Source: an uncultured Clostridia bacterium
GTDB lineage: Bacteria > Bacillota > Clostridia > Oscillospirales > Acutalibacteraceae
Direction of reading: 5' to 3'
DNA length: 12,352 nucleotides
Assembly: GCA_937916195.1 (NCBI GenBank)
Contig: CALFTO010000064.1
Coordinates: 1-12,352, forward strand
Numbering within the stretch: position 1 is the stretch's first letter; the number at the start of each line of letters is the position of its first letter. Below are positions 7,981 to 12,352 of the stretch, piece after piece. Both the position numbers and the translations under genes were made by a program. The notes under the pieces were generated by a model that was not told the origin of the DNA, ran no database searches, and saw only the letters and a program-made list of their open reading frames with translations.

Positions 7981-8037
7981 ATTCGTGGCATCTCCATTTC
8001 TTTGCGTTTTTATCATTTGAGATTGTACCACGAATAT
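7979..8037 (-). promoter_or_regulatory. Inverted repeat around the OPT translation start
   Basis: On the minus strand ATATTCGTGG (8037-8028) and CCACGAATAT (7988-7979) are perfect 10-bp inverted repeats, 39 nt apart; a G-T and an A-T pair could extend the stem to 12 bp. The downstream arm takes in the first two bases of the OPT start codon, and GGAG lies in the loop. It could be an mRNA structure limiting translation or a two-half-site operator; neither is shown. Confidence 0.45.
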
Positions 8038-8049
8038 ATTTTTAATTCA

Positions 8050-9486
8050 TTACACAAATTTTGCCAACAAATTAATCAGAACATTAAAAATCTTCTCAGT
8101 TGAAGAAATACTCATTTTTTCATTTACTGTGTGAACATCAAAAAGGTCAGGACCAATTGAAATGCAGTCAAGCCCCTCAATTGCTGAGTAGAATATTCCA
8201 CATTCAAGCCCCGCGTGAATTGCCTCGACGCTTGGCTCAATACCTGTAATTTCTTTGTATGTGTCAATATAAAGCTTCTGCAACTCTGAATTTTCCTTGA
8301 ATTCCCAAGGCGGATAATGCCCCGAAGCCTCAATAGTGCAGGGGAGTTTTTCGAAAAATCCATTAAGCTTGTTTTCAAGAGCAATATGAGCAGATTTTTT
8401 GTTGCTTCTGAGTGTGAAAAGCATTGTGATTTCTTCTTCACTTGTTGCAAGAATTCCCAAATTCAGCGAGGTCTCAACAAGTCCCTTTATGCTCGCACTC
8501 ATCTCAATAATGCCGTTGGGCGCACAAAGCAAAGCAAAAATCAAATTATTTTTTAATTCATTGTCAAATACATCAAATTCAGCACTTTCACCGACGGTAA
8601 TAACGGGTGAAAAATCCTTTTCACGCTCTGAAATCTCATTTTTGATTATTTCAAGCTCTTTTTCAGCCTCGTTGACAAATTTTTCAGCATCATCAACACA
8701 AAGTCTCATTTTGCAAAGATTTGGAATTGCATTTCCCTTGTCACCGCCGTCAATTGAAATAATTTCAAAATCAACAGCTTTTGCCAAAGAATTTAAAAAT
8801 CTGCCTGCAAGCATATTTGCGTTAACTCTGCCCTTGTCAATTTCAATTCCCGAATGACCGCCTTTAAGCCCTTTAAGAATTACAGTTGCTTCTGTGCCCA
8901 ATTTCTTAACGCGATTAATGGGTAAACTTACCTTGAAATCACTTCCGCCTGCGCAAGATACCGTTACGGCGTTTTCCTCTTCGGAGTCAATATTAATCAT
9001 CTTTTTAGCACTTAAAAGGCTCATATCAAGCTTTGTAGCACCCACCATACCAATTTCCTCGTCGGTGGTGAAAACCGCCTCGATGCGTGGGTGACGGTAT
9101 TCGTTACTTTCAAGAATTGCGAGCACCATAGCAACAGCAATTCCGTTGTCAGCACCGAGAGTTGTACCGCGAGCCTTAACAAAATCGCCGTCAATAAAAA
9201 TATCAAGTCCGTCGGCAGAAAAATCAATGTTTCTGTCTTCCAGCTTTTGACAAACCATATCAAGATGCCCCTGCAAAATTACGGGCTCTGCATTTTCATA
9301 ATCCGCAGTTGCATTTTTATAGATTACAACATTATTTGCACCATCTCTTTTGTATTCAAGTGCGTGTGATTTCGCAAACTCAACACAGTAATCAGCAATT
9401 TTATCCATATCGCCTGAACCGTGTGGAATACTGCAAATCTCCTCAAAATATTTAAAAACTCTTTGAGGCTTCAAGTTTTCTAACAT
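8050..9486 (-). CDS. pepD: Aminoacyl-histidine dipeptidase (PepD-type, M20 metallopeptidase)
   Basis: A cytoplasmic zinc dipeptidase of the PepD group, hydrolysing Xaa-His (for example beta-Ala-His) and other unblocked dipeptides. At 478 aa it is close to the family length. Metal-site motifs are complete: GHLD (73-76, ligand H74, catalytic D76), GADNG (111-115, D113), DEEIG (142-146, catalytic and ligand glutamates), INIDSEE (164-170, D167) and a late DVHTVNEK (450-457, H452). The lid domain carries GHSGIEIDKGR (210-220). The start at 9486 is set by GGAGG (9499-9495) 8 nt upstream; a longer frame from a TTG at 9525 would begin inside a repeat. The OPT gene follows 69 nt downstream, so imported peptides are probably cleaved by this enzyme. 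No convincing promoter is visible just upstream. Confidence 0.94.
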   Translation of the reverse strand: MLENLKPQRVFKYFEEICSIPHGSGDMDKIADYCVEFAKSHALEYKRDGANNVVIYKNATADYENAEPVILQGHLDMVCQKLEDRNIDFSADGLDIFIDGDFVKARGTTLGADNGIAVAMVLAILESNEYRHPRIEAVFTTDEEIGMVGATKLDMSLLSAKKMINIDSEEENAVTVSCAGGSDFKVSLPINRVKKLGTEATVILKGLKGGHSGIEIDKGRVNANMLAGRFLNSLAKAVDFEIISIDGGDKGNAIPNLCKMRLCVDDAEKFVNEAEKELEIIKNEISEREKDFSPVITVGESAEFDVFDNELKNNLIFALLCAPNGIIEMSASIKGLVETSLNLGILATSEEEITMLFTLRSNKKSAHIALENKLNGFFEKLPCTIEASGHYPPWEFKENSELQKLYIDTYKEITGIEPSVEAIHAGLECGIFYSAIEGLDCISIGPDLFDVHTVNEKMSISSTEKIFNVLINLLAKFV

Positions 9487-9510
9487 ATAAAGAACCTCCA
9501 AACCTATAAA

Positions 9511-9556
9511 TGCCTCCCTTGTCAAAGGGAGGGGGACCGCCGTAGGCGGTGGAGGG
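9511..9556 (+). repeat. Interspersed hairpin repeat, copy C
   Basis: CCTCCCTT (9513-9520), loop GTCA, AAGGGAGG (9525-9532), then ACCGCC (9536-9541), loop GTA, GGCGGT (9545-9550). This is the best-formed copy of the two-hairpin element. It sits between the exchanger terminator and the pepD ribosome site, so it is probably in the pepD leader. Confidence 0.75.
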
Positions 9557-9577
9557 ATTCAATCCCGCCCGTTAATT

Positions 9578-9612
9578 AAAATAAAAGGAGTATTTTTAAA
9601 ATACCCCTTTTA
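9578..9612 (-). terminator. Terminator of the Na+/Ca2+ exchanger gene
   Basis: Positions 9582-9595 pair with 9599-9612 with a single A-C mismatch (9589/9605), giving a long stem. On the minus strand it continues into TTTT (9581-9578) and an AT-rich run. The U-tract is modest, so some read-through into pepD is possible. Confidence 0.7.
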
Positions 9613-9628
9613 CCCATTTTTATATCAA

Positions 9629-10675
9629 TTAAATAACAAACTGTAATACGCAGAATGCAGCGTAAATGCCGAGAAGCAAAATACCCTGCCAGCGTGAAAG
9701 CTTCTGCTTAATAAGTGTTGGAACAGTAAGAATAAGCATAACTGCAAGCATTACGGGGATGTCAAGTACCAAAGATGAGTTAATGCCACCGATTAATCCT
9801 GAAACGGGAACATCAAACGGATTAATAGTAACAGCAACACCGCTTACAAGTACAAGGTTGAAAAGGTTTGCGCCGATGATGTTACCAAGTGAGAGTGAGC
9901 CGTGACCCTTAATAAGCGAAGTAATTGCAGTTACAAGCTCAGGAAGAGATGTGCCGAGTGCAACAATTGTAAGACCAATAACTTTTTCTGAAACGCCCAA
10001 TGATTCAGCAATGATAATTGCATTATCAACAAGCAAATCTGCACCCCATGCAATAAGTACAGCGCCGACAACCAATAAAACAATATCTTTAAGAAGAGAA
10101 TCTTTTGTGCCTGCTTCTTTTGATTCAACTGTGTGGTCTTCACCGCTGCGAGCCTCAAGCTCTGCCTCACTTGTGAGTGCACCAACCTGTTCTTCAAGCT
10201 GAACTGTTTCAATGCCAACTGCAGTTTTCTTCATTCTGAGAACAGTTGAAACCATATAAACAGCAAAAACAGCAAGTAAAACAATACCTGTTGTGCGTGA
10301 GAATGTGCCGAACACATAAGCGCCCAAGCAATAAATTGCAGCCGCGCCAAAGAAGAACGCAACGGGCATAGTCATACTTTTTCTTGCAGCAGGACCGGGT
10401 TTGATGGCAATTGTAAGTGCCGCAATCAATGATGTGTTACATATGATTGAACCGATTGCGTTACCGTAAGCAATTGAACCACTACCTTGAACGGCTGCAC
10501 CTGCGGAAACCATAACCTCAGGAAGTGTTGTGCCAATTGAAACAACTGTTGCACCGATAAGAATTTCAGGTAAATGGAAACGGCGTGCAATACCGGTAGC
10601 GCCGTCAACGAACCAGTCTCCACCCTTAATGAGCAAAACAAAGCCCACCGCTAATAAAAGAATTGGAACTAACAT
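9629..10675 (-). CDS. Na+/Ca2+ exchanger, CaCA family (YrbG-like)
   Basis: A 348-aa membrane protein with the two inverted alpha-repeats that define cation/Ca2+ exchangers (PF01699 twice). Repeat 1 has GTTLPEV (48-54) and GNAIGS (71-76); repeat 2 has GTSLPEL (241-247) and GNIIGAN (264-270). The glutamates of the two LPE motifs are the expected ion ligands. Each half has about five helices, joined by an acidic cytoplasmic loop at roughly 150-192. Family members exchange Na+ (or H+) for Ca2+; some prokaryotic relatives carry other divalent ions, so the ion is not certain. The start is fixed by AAGGAG (10689-10684), 8 nt upstream. The gene is preceded by a strong promoter and a structured leader with an internal terminator, which suggests expression is set by early termination. 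Confidence 0.95.
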   Translation of the reverse strand: MLVPILLLAVGFVLLIKGGDWFVDGATGIARRFHLPEILIGATVVSIGTTLPEVMVSAGAAVQGSGSIAYGNAIGSIICNTSLIAALTIAIKPGPAARKSMTMPVAFFFGAAAIYCLGAYVFGTFSRTTGIVLLAVFAVYMVSTVLRMKKTAVGIETVQLEEQVGALTSEAELEARSGEDHTVESKEAGTKDSLLKDIVLLVVGAVLIAWGADLLVDNAIIIAESLGVSEKVIGLTIVALGTSLPELVTAITSLIKGHGSLSLGNIIGANLFNLVLVSGVAVTINPFDVPVSGLIGGINSSLVLDIPVMLAVMLILTVPTLIKQKLSRWQGILLLGIYAAFCVLQFVI

Positions 10676-10697
10676 AATTCATACTCCTTTTTCTTTC

Positions 10698-10739
10698 AAA
10701 AATAAAAATAAAAACGGACTCCGAAAATAATAAGCCCGT
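10698..10739 (-). terminator. Intrinsic terminator inside the exchanger leader
   Basis: On the minus strand ACGGGCTT (10739-10732) pairs with GAGTCCGT (10721-10714) as eight pairs, two of them G-T, around a 10-nt loop. It is followed by three runs of five T split by single A (10714-10698). It lies between the promoter and the ribosome site of the exchanger gene, the position of a conditional attenuator. Confidence 0.75.
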
Positions 10740-10829
10740 CAAAACACAATAAATTATGTATTATCCGAAAAAGATAGAAAACAAGATTTGCTTGTTTCTA
10801 TGACAGACTCCACCACTTATTCGGAACAC
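10740..10829 (-). ncRNA. Structured leader, candidate riboswitch aptamer of unknown class
   Basis: From a predicted start near 10829, TCCGAA (10825-10820) can close on TTCGGA (10769-10764). Inside is an 11-bp hairpin with one bulged A (10801-10791 with 10785-10774, loop 10790-10786). Between the closing stem and this hairpin lies an unpaired GTGGTGGAGTCTGTC-type stretch (10815-10802). A second TTCGGA (10725-10720) lies in the terminator, so TCCGAA has two possible partners. I tested it by eye against common classes (yybP-ykoY, fluoride, purine, TPP, FMN, cobalamin, T-box) and saw no hallmark motifs. Confidence 0.5.
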
Positions 10830-10834
10830 GTGAA

Positions 10835-10864
10835 ATTATACTATATTTGTTATTGAAAAGTCAA
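10835..10864 (-). promoter_or_regulatory. Sigma-A promoter of the exchanger leader
   Basis: On the minus strand TTGACT (10864-10859), an 18-nt spacer, and a consensus TATAAT (10840-10835). The predicted start is near 10829, about 150 nt before the exchanger ATG. Confidence 0.78.
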
Positions 10865-10921
10865 TAATAGTTTAATATTTATCAATCTTTATCCTAAAAA
10901 TCCAATAAATAATACTAAAAA

Positions 10922-11776
10922 CTACATTTTATCAAACATATCCGCAAGCCTTTTAGCCGAATTGTATAAGCTTTCAACACCCAAAAAAAGCTTGTCTTCT
11001 GAAAAATTCTTAAGATATCTGCTTGCCTCAAGCGTAAAATATCCGTCATAACCGATTTCTTTCAACGCTTTCACTATGGGCACAAAATCAATCTTCATTG
11101 AAAAGGGGATTTGATGGTCGTCGTGCCATTTGTCGTTGTCGTGAATGTGCAAAGCTGCAAGTCTTTTGCCTAATCCCTTAATCATTTCAACAGCATTTGT
11201 TTTAATACCTTTCATTTCAGCGTGACCAATATCAAGACAAGCCACAAAGTAATCATCATTCACCGCGTCAAGATGAGCGTTAAAGCTTTCAGGTGTTGCA
11301 CAAGCGGCAAATTTGGAATGATTTGTGAATTTGCTCCAGTTCCACATATTTTCTGTTGCAATTTTAACATTGTGTTCTTTGGCGAATGGTAAAAGTTCCA
11401 AATACATCTCTGCGTTTTCTTCGGGAGTTCCATTATTCATAGGATGAATTATACAGATTTTTCCGCCCGCCTCTGCAATACATTCAATTGCACGTTTAAG
11501 ATAATTTGCACTTTTTGGCGAAGAGGGGAAAGGTGCGTGCCCTTGATTGCATATAATACCATTGTCAAGACCAATTTGTCGAAGCTTGCGCGCAAACGCA
11601 AGATAATTGCTTTGTGCCGTCGGGTGATTTGTTGGCACTAAAAGGCCATTTTTATTTTCGCACATATCGAACATTGAAAAATCCCAAGCGTCAAATCCTG
11701 CCTTTGCTACAAAATCAACAGCCTTTTCTTCACCAATGTGCTCTGCTATTGAACCAATTTCAGTTGAGATTTTCAT
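10922..11776 (-). CDS. TIM-barrel sugar phosphate isomerase/epimerase-like protein
   Basis: A 284-aa protein of the xylose isomerase-like TIM-barrel superfamily (PF01261), whose cytoplasmic members isomerise or epimerise sugars and sugar acids with a divalent metal. Likely metal and catalytic residues sit at strand ends: H80, H111, E142 (in ATENM), D182 and H185 (LDIGHAEM), H210/H212/D213 (LHIHDND) and E250 (FTLEAS). Length and spacing fit the family. The start has GGAGG (11787-11783) 6 nt upstream, and its ATG overlaps the TGA of the DUF2809 gene (ATGA, 11773-11776), so the two are likely coupled. The substrate cannot be assigned; there is no sugar kinase or transporter nearby. I see no strong terminator after its stop. 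Confidence 0.88.
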   Translation of the reverse strand: MKISTEIGSIAEHIGEEKAVDFVAKAGFDAWDFSMFDMCENKNGLLVPTNHPTAQSNYLAFARKLRQIGLDNGIICNQGHAPFPSSPKSANYLKRAIECIAEAGGKICIIHPMNNGTPEENAEMYLELLPFAKEHNVKIATENMWNWSKFTNHSKFAACATPESFNAHLDAVNDDYFVACLDIGHAEMKGIKTNAVEMIKGLGKRLAALHIHDNDKWHDDHQIPFSMKIDFVPIVKALKEIGYDGYFTLEASRYLKNFSEDKLFLGVESLYNSAKRLADMFDKM

Positions 11777-12177
11777 AAAATACCTCCGTATTTCTTTTTA
11801 ATTAAATAATCGGCAGCAGCAAAAATAATACATCCGATGCCGTAACAACTTATATCTGCAACGGAGAATGTTCTGCCAAGCAGTGTTGAAATTAATAAAC
11901 TATTATCTAATCCAAGCAACTTCACAAAATCAAAATACTGCCCTATTTCTACAATTGATGAAAATAAGAATACAAACAATGGTGCAATATTGAACTTTTC
12001 GGGAATGAATACTCTGACAAAACAGCAAATCAGCACCGTAACAAACATATCACCCACATAAGGACGAATAAAATTGTCACGTACAAATAAGGCAATGCCG
12101 ATTTCTATTATTAGTATTACAAGAAATAAAACACCATAAATTATTCTTAATTTGTTTTTAATATTAGTCACCACCAT
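11773..12177 (-). CDS. DUF2809-family membrane protein
   Basis: A 134-aa protein with about four hydrophobic segments (roughly 13-32, 42-57, 64-80 and 107-125). The GDMF after the first helix (42-45), VEIGQYF (76-82), and LLGRTFSVADISCYGIG (99-115) match the pattern I recall for DUF2809 proteins, whose function is unknown. The ATG at 12177 is followed by two in-frame GTG codons and has no ribosome site; the upstream DNA is extremely AT-rich. It is first of a two-gene unit with the isomerase-like gene and is divergent from tRNA-Thr. No convincing promoter is seen: a TTGACA at 12240-12235 has no -10 at the right distance. Confidence 0.75.
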   Translation of the reverse strand: MVVTNIKNKLRIIYGVLFLVILIIEIGIALFVRDNFIRPYVGDMFVTVLICCFVRVFIPEKFNIAPLFVFLFSSIVEIGQYFDFVKLLGLDNSLLISTLLGRTFSVADISCYGIGCIIFAAADYLIKKKYGGIL

Positions 12178-12267
12178 AATATAATGTTTTAATTTTAATA
12201 TAAGAAATCAAAAAAAGCAACAGAATAAAAATTTTGTCAAAAAATTTAAAAAACTTTAAAAAAAGAC

Positions 12268-12296
12268 TTGACTTAATCAAATTCGTGTGGTATTAT
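12268..12296 (+). promoter_or_regulatory. Sigma-A promoter of tRNA-Thr
   Basis: TTGACT (12268-12273), a 17-nt spacer, TATTAT (12291-12296) with TGG (12288-12290) as extended -10. The start would be near 12303, about 10 nt before the mature tRNA. The -35 and -10 hexamers are identical to those of the GtrA-like gene promoter. Confidence 0.8.
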
Positions 12297-12312
12297 GTTC
12301 AAGCGTTGAGAC

Positions 12313-12352
12313 GCTGGTGTAGCTCAGTTGGTAGAGCAGCTGATTTGTAATC
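12313..12352 (+). tRNA. tRNA-Thr(TGT), 5' part, cut by the window end
   Basis: Acceptor 5' arm GCTGGTG (12313-12319), TA, D-stem GCTC (12322-12325) with GAGC (12334-12337) around a loop containing GTTGG, anticodon stem GCTGA (12339-12343), and loop TTTGTAA (12344-12350) with anticodon TGT (12346-12348). The sequence stops two bases into the 3' half of the anticodon stem. More tRNA genes could follow outside the window. Confidence 0.93.

Noticed and set aside
7981..8031. N-terminal extension of the OPT protein from a GTG at 8031
   Set aside because: No ribosome site precedes it, and the extra residues are polar and unlike OPT N-termini; the ATG at 7980 fits better.
8399..8857. 152-codon open frame on the plus strand
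   Set aside because: Antisense to pepD, with serine-rich low-complexity composition and no ribosome site or promoter; an antisense shadow.
9487..9525. N-terminal extension of the dipeptidase from a TTG at 9525
   Set aside because: The added codons come from repeat copy C and cover the GGAGG ribosome site that serves the ATG at 9486.
9520..9525. TTGACA as a pepD -35 element
   Set aside because: It is part of the hairpin repeat, and the only AT-rich -10-like sequence is 9 nt away, too close for a promoter.
10740..10829. yybP-ykoY manganese riboswitch as the identity of the exchanger leader
   Set aside because: The genomic context is plausible, but I do not see the conserved GGGGAGUA-type loop or its partner loop. 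Left as an unassigned class.
12235..12240. Minus-strand TTGACA as promoter of the DUF2809 gene
   Set aside because: At 17 nt downstream the hexamer is CTTTTT; the nearest -10-like TATATT is 32 nt away.

Overview
The window looks like chromosome from a low-GC Gram-positive anaerobe, most likely a gut Clostridium-relative (Oscillospirales/Ruminococcaceae type). This is inferred from the AT-rich intergenic DNA, AAGGAG-type ribosome sites, consensus sigma-A promoters (mostly with a TGn extended -10), tandem FemABX peptidoglycan-bridge enzymes, and an interspersed CCTCCCT...AGGGAGG hairpin repeat that I recall from such genomes. The species cannot be named from the sequence.

Layout. Positions 1-1120: the probable tail of an upstream terminator, a strong promoter, a secreted lipoprotein of unknown function, a hairpin repeat and a terminator. 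Positions 1122-1774: a GtrA-like membrane protein with its own promoter; its terminator hairpin is shared with the convergent genes to the right. Positions 1773-5651 (minus): one promoter driving three tandem FemABX paralogues, closely spaced or overlapping, which probably build a multi-residue interpeptide bridge. Positions 5667-9499 (minus): an apparent peptide-utilisation operon with a PepD-type (M20) dipeptidase, an OPT-family oligopeptide transporter and an orphan PqqD-like small protein, ending in a terminator made from a hairpin repeat. Positions 9582-10864 (minus): a Na+/Ca2+ exchanger behind a leader of about 150 nt. Positions 10922-12177 (minus): a DUF2809 membrane protein overlapping a TIM-barrel sugar phosphate isomerase/epimerase-like gene. 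Positions 12268-12352 (plus): a promoter and the first 40 nt of tRNA-Thr(TGT), cut by the window edge.

Most of the window is housekeeping or cell-envelope DNA: wall cross-linking, peptide uptake and breakdown, and cation exchange. The most unusual element is the exchanger leader (about 10698-10829, minus). It has a consensus promoter, a stem-loop domain closed by TCCGAA/TTCGGA, then a complete intrinsic terminator placed before the ribosome site. The terminator carries a second copy of TTCGGA, so the 5' strand has two possible partners. That is the layout of a transcription-attenuating riboswitch, but I could not match it to a known class. Other points of note are a cysteine cluster in one FemABX paralogue, an inverted repeat running into the OPT start codon, and the PqqD-like protein with no visible RiPP machinery.
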